From Candidatus Krumholzibacteriia bacterium (lineage in GTDB: Bacteria; Krumholzibacteriota; Krumholzibacteriia; LZORAL124-64-63), in NCBI GenBank assembly GCA_016744705.1, contig JADGDU010000008.1, positions 103,616 through 167,615 on the forward strand: DNA of 64,000 bases, given 5' to 3'. Below the pieces are notes generated by a model. It had not been told where the DNA came from. It worked only from the letters and a program-made list of their open reading frames with translations, and did no database searches. Within the stretch, counting starts at the first letter, position 1. The number at the start of each line of letters is the position of its first letter. Made by a program: the position numbers and the translations under genes. Shown here in pieces: positions 19,801 through 28,119 of this stretch.

Positions 19801-20105
19801 CTGTGGTGGGCATGGAAACCGGTGGCAACGTCATCAGCACAGATGGCTTTGGCAACCGGTACCAAGGGTACATCCGGCTGCCCTTCCGGGGCTGGTATGT
19901 GTGGGGCGACGAAAAGAATCCCCAGCGCAACCACAAGAACCAGGAAGGGGTGCACGAGCTGGAAGGGTTCATCCCCGATTTTGTGGTGGATTTGACTCCC
20001 GTGGATCAACTGCACGGGCGCGACCCTCAGCTGGATAAGGCCGTGGAGTTGGCTATTGAGGCTGCGGATGTTGAGCGAAGCAAACCCCAACGGAGTGATC
20101 GCTGA
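16833..20105 (+). CDS. Tricorn-like protease with WD/TolB propellers, PDZ and S41 domains
   Basis: A 1090-residue exported relative of tricorn protease. After the signal peptide (to about residue 24) come TolB/PD40-type beta-propeller repeats (SPDGQTVVFS, SPDGNSLAFASNRYGDEDIY), filling roughly 25-520. A charged linker rich in Glu and Lys lies near 545-585, followed by a further propeller region, the C1 helical domain, a PDZ domain (about 790-860) and the S41 catalytic domain. Ser751-His752 (NASHMGYY) matches the tricorn Ser-His pair, and Ser974 in NEGSYSNAEIF is the predicted nucleophile. The residue after it is Asn975 where archaeal tricorn has an Asp that sets specificity. The start has GGAG seven bases upstream. 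The signal peptide puts it in the periplasm, unlike the cytosolic archaeal enzyme. Confidence 0.93.
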   Translation: MNTMRWTLLALILSLIAINTAFAAEVFLPRYPALSPDGQTVVFSFQGDLWSVSSQGGQARRLTAHEAYDAYPVFSPDGNSLAFASNRYGDEDIYIMPTEGGAPTRLTFASSTDRPGAFSPDGQTLYFASRRLFDFPMGAQIQQIPVSGGTPARLVDIFGDEVATHDGSTFIIAEGRVKANRLYYRGSYQRELHSWNEGSDPRPLTKNRGYDRNPMVGPDGRIFWIGDQNDAKLPNVFTMNADGSNQQAVTTFTEDGVRSAGLGNGGQTVVIERGTSLYLVDAAGGEPKRMFIQVADDAINNPVVIENKTANATELAISSDGEEYAMIIEGEIVLVSRDLGGRATVAVPGPWREMDISFRPGSADTLLFVTDRWGENEVCILVSDDPEESNLRLARQLKIERLSPDTLPTTTPQWSPKGDRLIFTTGQANLHIMDADGDNNTLLFEHWLLSDYAFSPDGRWVAISAYNGDFNSDILILSVDGGDAVNISRHPDYDDNPVWSADGSMLAWNSSRHSASPADMNLDVYYMYLTRELDERTTDEWKIWEKTRDKEPAATEEPEEDSEDDLAALKEKDEEPELTVAIDFEDIHLRSRRLTRLPGNETPQGIDPKGDRIYFTATIDGDTDLFSVDRFGKERENVTKGGTSPRSLALDAEGKNFTFLKGGHPSRIGSGGGEVKTTDFSARLKIDRPAVRLQVLDEGWRTMRDRFYDPAMHGLDWPALREKYGAWAQQVGHDRDFGDVVNFMLGEVNASHMGYYPSWGSPGDYGTDGYLGLEFARDEKATDGLEIAKVLAHGPCDKVTSKLLPGDVLKTVDGSLVSSSANLFAALETRSGLPTWLEVVRDGDDLEFQVVPTSYRSIWRLNYTAMEKSRRAKTEESSEGRVGYVHIQGMGYANVQRFEQNLFAAADGKEALVIDVRNNGGGWTTDLLLTILTQPVHAYTVPRGGEIGYPQTERQPFYRWSKPIVVICNEGSYSNAEIFSHAIKTIGRGPVVGMETGGNVISTDGFGNRYQGYIRLPFRGWYVWGDEKNPQRNHKNQEGVHELEGFIPDFVVDLTPVDQLHGRDPQLDKAVELAIEAADVERSKPQRSDR

Positions 20106-20191
20106 TCATTCTTTTCCTCCAGGATGAATTTCTGGAGTAATGATTGCATTGCCGAAAATGTCCTGAATTTCACAAGCCCAGAAAGGTGCCC

Positions 20192-21694
20192 ATGGCCAAG
20201 AACAAGACCCGTTTTTATTGCAAAGGCTGCGGTCACGAAGAACTGCGTTGGTTGGGCCAGTGTCCCGGTTGCGGAGAGTGGAACTCATTCGTCGAGAAGA
20301 ACCTCGCGGCCGATACCGGGAAAAAAGGTTCCCGGGGGTTCAAATCCGAAACACGCCAGAGTGGACCGGTGGGCTTTGCTGCCAAAACTGCTGCGGCCTG
20401 GCCCGAAGCGATGGGGCCCGATGGCAAATTGCGCCCGGTGGCTTTGTCTCAAATTTCCTCAGCGGAGACCAACCGTCTGAAGGTTGAGCCGGCTGAGGTG
20501 GCTCGTGTTTTGGGCGGCGGCCTGGTGGAGGGCTCGGTGGTTTTATTGGGTGGTGAACCGGGTGTGGGTAAATCGACTCTGCTGACGGGCCTTGGTCTGT
20601 GGTGGGTGCGCCAGGGAATCCGGGTCCTTTATGTGGCGGGGGAAGAATCTCCAGCCCAGATCCGTATGCGCGCCGAGCGTCTGGGCTTTGACCCCAACAA
20701 AGAAGAGGGCTTTCACATTTTGCCGGAAGTGCATTTGGAAACCCTCTTGGATACTTTACACGACGATTTTGCGGCTCATCCCGATACCAAAACCATCATC
20801 GTCGCTGACAGCATCCAAACGCTGCACAGCGAGCACATCGATACTTATCCCGGCAGCCCCACCCAGATCAAATATTGCGGTGGTGTCTTGGCCGACTTCG
20901 CCCGGCGCACCGCCTGTCCCGTTTTCCTGGTGGGGCACGTGACTAAAAGTGGTGACCTGGCGGGGCCCAAATTGCTGGAACATATGGTTGATACGGTTCT
21001 ATATTTTGAAGGCAGTGGTGGCGGACCCATCCGCATGGTGCGCGCTGTGAAGAACCGTTTTGGCACCACCGGTGAATTGGCTGTGATGGAAATGCGTGCC
21101 GATGGACTCTTTCCCGTGGACCAGGCAGGCGTGCTCTTTCTCAGTGGCCGGGGAGGCAAGGAACCAGGCTCTGCAGTGTGCGCGGTGAAAAATGGTTCGC
21201 GCACTTTCCTGGTGGAAGTGCAGGCTTTGGTCTCGCCTTCCCGATATGGCACGCCCCAGCGGGTGGTGCAGGGTGTGGACAACAAGCGGGTGGCGTTGCT
21301 GGCGGCCATCCTTGAAAAACGCGCCGGGCTGGACCTAGGCGGTTGCGATGTTTTTGTGAAGGTTGCCGGTGGCGGCCGCATGGAAGATCCGGGAGCTGAC
21401 CTGGCCATCATGGCGGCTTTGGCGTCTTCATTACGGGAGAAACCCATTCCCATGGACACCCTGGTCCTGGGTGAAGTGGGGCTCACGGGCGAAGTGCGGC
21501 GGGTGGCGGATATGGAATCCCGCCTGCGTGAAGCCGGGCGGCATGGCTTCCGCAGGGTGATCATGGCGGATCCTGATCCAGGCCGTGGCGGACCTCTCAA
21601 ACACGATAAAAACCTGCAACTTATTACCGTCACCAGCGTCCAGGAAGCGGTGGCTCTGGCCGTGCATCCGGGTGCTTTTGACCCGTCCCACTAG
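20192..21694 (+). CDS. radA: DNA repair protein RadA
   Basis: A RecA-like ATPase with branch-migration and recombination-repair roles. The ATG at 20192 (after AAAGGTG) gives 500 residues; the frame upstream adds 16 unlikely residues. An N-terminal zinc finger uses Cys10, Cys13, Cys24 and Cys27. The Walker A is GGEPGVGKST at 120-129 and the RadA-specific KNRFG motif appears as VKNRFGTTGE. The C-terminal third is the Lon-protease-like domain (GGRMEDPGADLAI), which has no protease function in RadA. ispD starts 10 bases downstream. Confidence 0.97.
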   Translation: MAKNKTRFYCKGCGHEELRWLGQCPGCGEWNSFVEKNLAADTGKKGSRGFKSETRQSGPVGFAAKTAAAWPEAMGPDGKLRPVALSQISSAETNRLKVEPAEVARVLGGGLVEGSVVLLGGEPGVGKSTLLTGLGLWWVRQGIRVLYVAGEESPAQIRMRAERLGFDPNKEEGFHILPEVHLETLLDTLHDDFAAHPDTKTIIVADSIQTLHSEHIDTYPGSPTQIKYCGGVLADFARRTACPVFLVGHVTKSGDLAGPKLLEHMVDTVLYFEGSGGGPIRMVRAVKNRFGTTGELAVMEMRADGLFPVDQAGVLFLSGRGGKEPGSAVCAVKNGSRTFLVEVQALVSPSRYGTPQRVVQGVDNKRVALLAAILEKRAGLDLGGCDVFVKVAGGGRMEDPGADLAIMAALASSLREKPIPMDTLVLGEVGLTGEVRRVADMESRLREAGRHGFRRVIMADPDPGRGGPLKHDKNLQLITVTSVQEAVALAVHPGAFDPSH

Positions 21695-21704
21695 GAGGCC
21701 TGAA

Positions 21705-22415
21705 TTGAGCCAGCGTGTGCATTTGGTGCAATTGGCCGGTGGCAAAGGCCTGCGGGCCGGCGGCCAAACTCCCAAGCAGTTTCGGGCCACCAGCCAGGGG
21801 CCTCTGTTCACAATCAGTCTGATTGAGTTTTTGGGGTTGCCATCCGAGGTGGGAGAGGTTGTCTCCATAACGGTGACGGCTCCTGAACCCTGGTCCAATG
21901 TTGTGGCCGCCACCTTGGGGCAGTTGCCCCCCGGGGGGTACCGTACTGTTCGGGCTGAGCCAGGGGCTACCCGAACGGAAAGCACTTGGAGCGCTCTGCA
22001 AACCCTGAACGCGCAATTCTCTCCCCAGCCCCATGATTTGGTGGCCGTGCATGACGCCGCCCGTCCTTTTGCCTCGGTAACATTGCTGGCAAAACTGGTC
22101 AGTGCAGCAGCGGCATCGGGGGCCGCGGTTCCGGGAATTCCCGTGACCGATACCATCCTGCAAAAGGTTTCGGGCAGCTTAGCCGCCCATTATCTGGAGC
22201 GGGAAAATCTGGTGGCCGTGCAAACGCCTCAAGTCTTCCGTTGGGAATTGTTACATGAAGCTCACCTCTGGGCCGCTGAGAACCAGCAAAATTTCACCGA
22301 TGACGGCGGGCTTGTAGCCTCGCGGGGGACTGACCCGGTTGTCATTCCTGGTGAACATGAGAACTGGAAAGTGACCACCGAGGGGGACTGGAAGCGAGCT
22401 GTGGACCTCCTCTAA
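21705..22415 (+). CDS. ispD: 2-C-methyl-D-erythritol 4-phosphate cytidylyltransferase
   Basis: Activates MEP with CTP in the non-mevalonate isoprenoid pathway. The frame is open upstream into radA, but the recognisable protein begins at the TTG at 21705, which has a perfect AGGAGG six bases before it, giving 236 residues. The nucleotide-binding loop is LAGGKGLRAGGQTPKQF, and VAVHDAARPF is the conserved active-site segment. A bifunctional ispF fusion is absent. It probably shares a transcript with radA, 10 bases upstream. A weak hairpin with a TTTTT run lies near 22512-22549. Confidence 0.93.
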   Translation: MSQRVHLVQLAGGKGLRAGGQTPKQFRATSQGPLFTISLIEFLGLPSEVGEVVSITVTAPEPWSNVVAATLGQLPPGGYRTVRAEPGATRTESTWSALQTLNAQFSPQPHDLVAVHDAARPFASVTLLAKLVSAAAASGAAVPGIPVTDTILQKVSGSLAAHYLERENLVAVQTPQVFRWELLHEAHLWAAENQQNFTDDGGLVASRGTDPVVIPGEHENWKVTTEGDWKRAVDLL

Positions 22416-22587
22416 TCATTCTTCTACCGACCGCTGGGAACTTATGCTACCGTTCTGGCGTAAACTGGTGCTCAGCCGGTTCCGATTTCAGAATTAATAT
22501 TCGACCGTTATGACCCAGGCCACCTGACTCGTGCAGGTTTGGGCTTTTTGTCATGCCCATACCTGTCGTAAAATAAGGGAGCTTTTC

Positions 22588-25500
22588 ATGTCCAGCGTTG
22601 CCTCCGTTCGTCCCACTTCCACCGGTTTGAAATTATTATGGCTCTTGATTTTGCTTCCTGTGATTCTGGCCGGTTGTGGCCAGGATGAGGCCAACTTCAG
22701 CCCTGAAGATTTGCAAGCGGGAGAGCTGATGGCCACAAGCCAGGTGCCCGACTCAGGAACGTTATCCCTGGCACAAACCATGGGGCTGCGTTTTGCCGGA
22801 GCCGAAGTGACTGAGGCTACTTTGCAGAGCAAAGACCAGGATCATGATCCCGCCCATATCGACCCGCCTCTGGATGGTCGTTGGGTGTGGGCTGACGGCA
22901 GCCGTCTTTCATTTATTCCCGATGATCTGTACGAGCCCAATACCACCTATGAGGTGAGCCTTGATGCCTCCTATTTTTCTGCTCTGGGCCTGAGGCTGAG
23001 AGGACCGCGTTCCTTTGTCTTTGAAGCGCAACCTTTTGTGGTCCAGAGAGTGGATTTGGACCGGGAACGCCAAGGCGGATTTCCCCGCACTCATGTGGTT
23101 CGAGGTGTTTTCCTGTTTAACTATCCGGTAGACCCGGAACAATTTGCCGAGGCTCTGCAGGCCCACACCGAAGATGGCGATCCGGTAGATTTTGTGGTGG
23201 AAAGCACGGCCGCCGATCGGCGTTTGGTTTTTCGCACAGTGCAGATGCCCACCTTTGAGCAGGATGAATACTTTGTTGTGGAATTGAATGAGGATCTGGC
23301 GCCGGTGGCCAGTGAAGGAACTTTGGGTGAGACAGTTACAGAGACCATCCTGATTCCCGCCATCGAGCGGTTGACTATTCATGGGGTGGACATGGTCAGT
23401 CGTGAAGAATTGCCTGCCGTTTCTTTCCAGTTTTCTTCTCAGGTTTTGCCAGAAGATTTACAGAAAAATCTGGTCATTGAACCAGCGGTGGAAAATCTGC
23501 GTTTGGTGGGCAGTTGGCAGCGGGTGGAGTTGGTGGGCCAGTGGGAGTTTGGCACCACCTACAACATTCAGGTCTCGGGTGATTTGATGGCCACCAATGG
23601 ATTGTCCCTGGAAAGGGAATTTTCACGAAACCTGCTGATCACTGATTTGGACCCCCTGGTGCGCATCACCGGTCCGGGTAATTATCTCAGCCTCAAAGGC
23701 GATGGAAAAATTGGCATCGAAAGCATCAATCTGGATGCCTTTGAATTACGGGTGGATCGCATTCATCCCAACAATCTGGTGCCATTTCTGCAAAAGGTGA
23801 ATTTGAGCAGTAATAGCGATTATTATTATGGCTGGTCCCTGGATGAACATGGCACACCCCTCTACAGCAACACAGAAAGCATTGAGCAGGCTGCCCGAAA
23901 CAAACTCCAAGTGACGGCCGTGGATCTCAGTGAGGTCCTCCATGAGGACTCCCGGGGCATCTTCCGCCTTTCTGTGAACAAACCTGATTCTTATTCCTCA
24001 GAGACCCGCTGGATTGTTGCTACGGACTTGGGTTTGGTGGCCAAGCAATCGGACGACCGGGTGGACGTGGCGGTGGCCTCCATCAGCCAGTTGCAACCGG
24101 TGGCCGGGGTCAAAATTCAGGTGATGAGTTATAACAACCAAGTGCTGGCTTCAGGGCGAACAGATTCAGAAGGCATGGCTTCGTTCAGTGACTTGAATTG
24201 GAATGATTCCGGCGGCCGACCTTTTGTGGTGGTGGCCACCAAGGGCCAGGATTTGAGCTTTTTAGCCTTCCATGAAACACGTATCCGCACCGCGGATCTG
24301 GATGTGGGTGGGGTCGACCTGAGTGAAAGTGGATACCGGGCTTATATGTATGGCGATCGGGACATTTATCGTCCCGGCGAAACGGCCCGGCTGGTTTGGG
24401 TGGTGCGCGATGGTCATTTGCAACCACCGAGTGGCTTTCCCCTGAATCTGAAAATCATGACGCCCGGTGGGCAGGAATTTGTCAACGCCAAGGTCTCTTG
24501 TGATGAAACGGGCACAGGTGAATTCACCGTGGAAATGCCCACCTGGGCCATGACCGGAAAATATACGGCATTGCTCCTGCTGGGAGAGCATAATCTGTTG
24601 GGTGAATCCAGGTTTTCGGTGGAAGATTTTATTCCCGACCGGATGAAAGTGGGGGGAGAATTACAGGTTGGCGGTGAAGCTGCTGGCGTGGTGGGCCCCG
24701 CAGATGCACTGACTTTTGCAGCCAAAGCCATGACCCTCTTTGGCCCACCGGCCAGTGGTCGTCAGGCTGAAGCCAGCCTTTGGTTCCGTAAAACCAGAGT
24801 GGACATTCCCGGCTACGAAGACTTCACCTTTGGCGAAAGCATGGGCGATGAGTTGCCCCCCCGGCGGGACCTTGGCCAACAGCAAACCAATGACGAAGGT
24901 ATGGCCACCTGGGATGTGCCACTGCCTCAAGTGACTGACTATCATGGCTGGCTTAAGATGACCTGTTTGGTGAAAGTCACTGAGCTGGGTGGTGGCCGGG
25001 CTGTTTCCAATACTGCCGAAACGATCTTTTCACCCTCGGACCATCTGCTGGGATTGCGTAACCTCAGCCGCGCAGAGAGTGATTATGTTGAACCTGGGCA
25101 AGCCATGAGGTTTGAGGGCGTTATGGTTGATTTGCAGGGGCGTGCCCAAGCCTCTGAAGGCGTACACCTGAAGGTCATGCGCCGCCAGTGGCGTACGGTT
25201 TTGAAAAAAGATGGCAATGGCAATTATCACTACATCTCGGAATACGATGAGAAGTTAATTGAAGAGCGCACCGTGAGCCTGAGAGATGAGCCCACCGAGT
25301 TAAAGGTTACTCCCAATGCCCATGGCAGCTACCGGCTGGTTTTGGAAAACGCCGACGGTTCTGTACGGGGGGCCATCGACTTTTACGTCTATGGCTACGG
25401 CTACTCTCCCTGGGCCCAGAGCAACCCTGAAAAGGTGAATCTGAAGCTGGATCGCGAGAGTTACGGCGACAACGATGTGGTGACCGCCTCGGTGGAAGCT

Positions 25501-28119
25501 CCCTTCTCCGGCCTGCTGTTGCTGACGGTGGAGCGGGAAAAGGTTTATAGCCGGCGCTGGATCCGAATGAGCGAAAACACCAGCACTGTTCAGGTGAGCT
25601 TGCCCCAGGGATCGGCTCCCAATGTATATCTCACCGCCACTTTGCTGCGCCCCTTGGCCGACCTGGATCCTCGGGCTCCGGCTCGGGCTTTTGGAGCCGT
25701 GCCGGTCTTCATTGACCGCGCTCCGGTGACTCTTCCGGTGGAAGTTTCGGCCCCGGAAAAGATGCGCCCCCACAACTCCCTCAATATTCGGGTGCGCTTA
25801 CCCCAGGACAAAGATCCTCTGCGCCTGACGGTGGCGGCTGTGGATGAAGGCATCCTTCAGTTGACGAACTTTAAAACCCCGGCGGCCCTGGATTTTTTCA
25901 TGCAACGCCGGCGTTTGTCCGTTAATAGTTTTGACATCTGGGCCCTGCTCCTGCCTGAGTTTGAGCGGGTGCTGCGCAAATCCGCCACCGGTGGCGACGC
26001 TGAAATGGATATGATGGCCGCTCCGGAAATGGCCAAACGTCTCAACCCTCTGGCTGCTGATCGAGTCAAGCCCGTGGCCCTCTGGTCGGGCCTGCTGGCA
26101 GGAAAAGCGGGCTGGCAGGATATCAGTTTTGAGGTGCCCGAATATAATGGCACGTTGCGGGTCATGGTTCATGCCGTAGCCGGCGACCGTTTCGGCTCGG
26201 CAGAGACCATGGTCCAGGTGGCTGATCCTCTGGTCATGAGTCCCAGTTTGCCTCGCTTCCTGGCTCCCGGAGATCAGTTCAAAGTTCCGGTTCCCGTCTA
26301 TAACGGTTTGCCGGGTGCAGAAGATCAAATTCATGATGTGAAACTGGCCTTGAATCTGGATGGTCCTCTGGTGCCTGCCACCGGGACAGAGACAGTGGCC
26401 ACTCTGCCGGTGGGCATTGGCCGGGAAGAAGTGGCTTGGTTTGAGCTGAAGGCCAGTGAAGCTGTGGGCGTGGCCCATGTGAAAATGACAGCCTCGGCCG
26501 GTGGCCAGCAGGTTTTACGCAATACAGAACTCTCCGTGCGTCCACCTCATGCCTTGGATGGAATGGTGTCTTCGGGTGCGGTGGAGGAAAACCAACCGTT
26601 CCATCAAACCCTTTCCAGCCAGTGGTACGAGGGAACCACCATCACCAGTGTGACGGTGGCGGCCAATCCGGTGGCCCAATTTGGCGCGGCCCTGCCATAT
26701 CTGCTGCGGTATCCTTACGGTTGCGTGGAACAGATCACCAGCCGCAGTTTCCCGTTAATTTATTTTGGAGATTTGGCCGCCCGTCTGGCTCCCGGTGAAT
26801 TTGAAGGAACGGATGCTGATTATTTCATCAACAGTGGTTTGGACCATGTGGTTTCTTTGTTCCGGCCAGGGCGTGGTTTTTCCATGTGGCCGGGTAGGAA
26901 TCAGGGGTCGATCAACGCCTGGGCCACCACATATGTGACCCATTTCCTGGTGGAGGCCAGCGGTCAGGGTTATGTGCTGCCCGAGGGGTTGCTGGATGGT
27001 GCCTTAAATGTGGTGCAGGGATACGGCCGCAGCACTGATGGCGGTTGGGCTAACAACTGGACCCGTCGCCACCGCCAGCGCACCCGGGCTTATGCTTGCT
27101 ATGTGATGGCATTGGCTGGTCGTCCAGACCGGGGAGCCATGGACCAGATGTCCCACAGCGAGTGGGAAAGCCTCTCGCCATCCTCCCGCACTCACCTGGC
27201 TGGGGCTTACGCCCTGACGGGAAATATGGATCGTTTCCAGCAATTGTTGCCAGCTGCCGATGCTCCGGTGGATGAAGAACGCTCCACTGGTTACACCTGG
27301 TTCAGTTTGGCCCGGGACGATGCCATGCGCTTGGAGGTGCTGGCTACCGTGGCCCCGGATCATGTGCAGGTGCCGCGGTTGCTGCAACGCCTGGCCGGTC
27401 GTGCCGAAAATGGCCGGTGGTACAACACCCAGGAGAATGCTTTCGCGTTGCTGGCTATGGGGAAACTATCGGGCAGTGGCAAACTGGATCCTGCTTCTGG
27501 AGAAATTCTGATCGATGGCCAGGTGGTGGCTTCATTCTCTGCCGATGGGGCTTCCATTCAAGGTTCTGATTGGGCTGGTAAGGAACTGGAAATCCGGGCT
27601 ACATCCAGCGGGTCGGCCTGGTTCACGGTGCTGGACGAAGGCATTCCCCACTTCCCCAAGTATGACGAGTACGACGGGGGCATGGTTGTGCATCGGGATT
27701 ATTTCGACATTCAAGGTGAACCAGTGAATCTCCAGGCTTTGGTCCAGGGGGAAACCATTGTGTGCCGTCTGCTTCTGAAAAGTGAAAAAGGCAGGGTGCA
27801 GGATGTGGTTCTGACGGATCTGGTACCCGCCGGTCTGGAAATTGAAAACCCCAGATTGAGCCGCGATGGTGCTTATGATTGGGTCAGCGAGGAACAACGC
27901 AACAGCTACGGATCTCTGACCCGGGACCATCTGGAAGTGCGGGATGACAGACTTCTGCTCTTCACCCAGGCCAATACGAAAGTCTCGGCGTTCTACTACA
28001 CTTTGCGGGCAGTCACCGCCGGTAGATTTGTCTTGCCCCAGGTCCGGGCTGAAGCCATGTACGACCCGGAAGTGATGAGTGTTCGTGGGGGCGGGGAGAT
28101 CCGGATTGTTTCGCCTTAA
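22588..28119 (+). CDS. Bacterial alpha-2-macroglobulin lipoprotein (YfhM type) with intact thioester
   Basis: An 1843-residue periplasmic protease trap anchored as a lipoprotein. The signal ends in a lipobox LAGC with Cys30 as the acylated residue. The thioester motif Cys1379-Val-Glu-Gln1382 (YGCVEQ) is complete, so covalent trapping is possible. MG-type beta domains fill most of the N-terminal 1100 residues (for example YMYGDRDIYRPGE), and the alpha-alpha toroid of the thioester domain follows the motif. The start at 22588 has AAGGGAG six bases upstream; the longer frame from 22531 has no site. It overlaps pbpC downstream, the arrangement seen in E. coli yfhM-pbpC, where the pair is thought to protect the cell when peptidoglycan is breached. 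Confidence 0.94.
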   Translation: MSSVASVRPTSTGLKLLWLLILLPVILAGCGQDEANFSPEDLQAGELMATSQVPDSGTLSLAQTMGLRFAGAEVTEATLQSKDQDHDPAHIDPPLDGRWVWADGSRLSFIPDDLYEPNTTYEVSLDASYFSALGLRLRGPRSFVFEAQPFVVQRVDLDRERQGGFPRTHVVRGVFLFNYPVDPEQFAEALQAHTEDGDPVDFVVESTAADRRLVFRTVQMPTFEQDEYFVVELNEDLAPVASEGTLGETVTETILIPAIERLTIHGVDMVSREELPAVSFQFSSQVLPEDLQKNLVIEPAVENLRLVGSWQRVELVGQWEFGTTYNIQVSGDLMATNGLSLEREFSRNLLITDLDPLVRITGPGNYLSLKGDGKIGIESINLDAFELRVDRIHPNNLVPFLQKVNLSSNSDYYYGWSLDEHGTPLYSNTESIEQAARNKLQVTAVDLSEVLHEDSRGIFRLSVNKPDSYSSETRWIVATDLGLVAKQSDDRVDVAVASISQLQPVAGVKIQVMSYNNQVLASGRTDSEGMASFSDLNWNDSGGRPFVVVATKGQDLSFLAFHETRIRTADLDVGGVDLSESGYRAYMYGDRDIYRPGETARLVWVVRDGHLQPPSGFPLNLKIMTPGGQEFVNAKVSCDETGTGEFTVEMPTWAMTGKYTALLLLGEHNLLGESRFSVEDFIPDRMKVGGELQVGGEAAGVVGPADALTFAAKAMTLFGPPASGRQAEASLWFRKTRVDIPGYEDFTFGESMGDELPPRRDLGQQQTNDEGMATWDVPLPQVTDYHGWLKMTCLVKVTELGGGRAVSNTAETIFSPSDHLLGLRNLSRAESDYVEPGQAMRFEGVMVDLQGRAQASEGVHLKVMRRQWRTVLKKDGNGNYHYISEYDEKLIEERTVSLRDEPTELKVTPNAHGSYRLVLENADGSVRGAIDFYVYGYGYSPWAQSNPEKVNLKLDRESYGDNDVVTASVEAPFSGLLLLTVEREKVYSRRWIRMSENTSTVQVSLPQGSAPNVYLTATLLRPLADLDPRAPARAFGAVPVFIDRAPVTLPVEVSAPEKMRPHNSLNIRVRLPQDKDPLRLTVAAVDEGILQLTNFKTPAALDFFMQRRRLSVNSFDIWALLLPEFERVLRKSATGGDAEMDMMAAPEMAKRLNPLAADRVKPVALWSGLLAGKAGWQDISFEVPEYNGTLRVMVHAVAGDRFGSAETMVQVADPLVMSPSLPRFLAPGDQFKVPVPVYNGLPGAEDQIHDVKLALNLDGPLVPATGTETVATLPVGIGREEVAWFELKASEAVGVAHVKMTASAGGQQVLRNTELSVRPPHALDGMVSSGAVEENQPFHQTLSSQWYEGTTITSVTVAANPVAQFGAALPYLLRYPYGCVEQITSRSFPLIYFGDLAARLAPGEFEGTDADYFINSGLDHVVSLFRPGRGFSMWPGRNQGSINAWATTYVTHFLVEASGQGYVLPEGLLDGALNVVQGYGRSTDGGWANNWTRRHRQRTRAYACYVMALAGRPDRGAMDQMSHSEWESLSPSSRTHLAGAYALTGNMDRFQQLLPAADAPVDEERSTGYTWFSLARDDAMRLEVLATVAPDHVQVPRLLQRLAGRAENGRWYNTQENAFALLAMGKLSGSGKLDPASGEILIDGQVVASFSADGASIQGSDWAGKELEIRATSSGSAWFTVLDEGIPHFPKYDEYDGGMVVHRDYFDIQGEPVNLQALVQGETIVCRLLLKSEKGRVQDVVLTDLVPAGLEIENPRLSRDGAYDWVSEEQRNSYGSLTRDHLEVRDDRLLLFTQANTKVSAFYYTLRAVTAGRFVLPQVRAEAMYDPEVMSVRGGGEIRIVSP

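Noticed and set aside
19284..20090. Open frame of 268 codons on the minus strand
   Set aside because: Antisense to the tricorn-like S41 domain, whose motifs are intact.
22512..22549. Hairpin after ispD as terminator
   Set aside because: The stem is interrupted by mismatches and the T-run is short, so I mention it in the ispD entry but do not call it.
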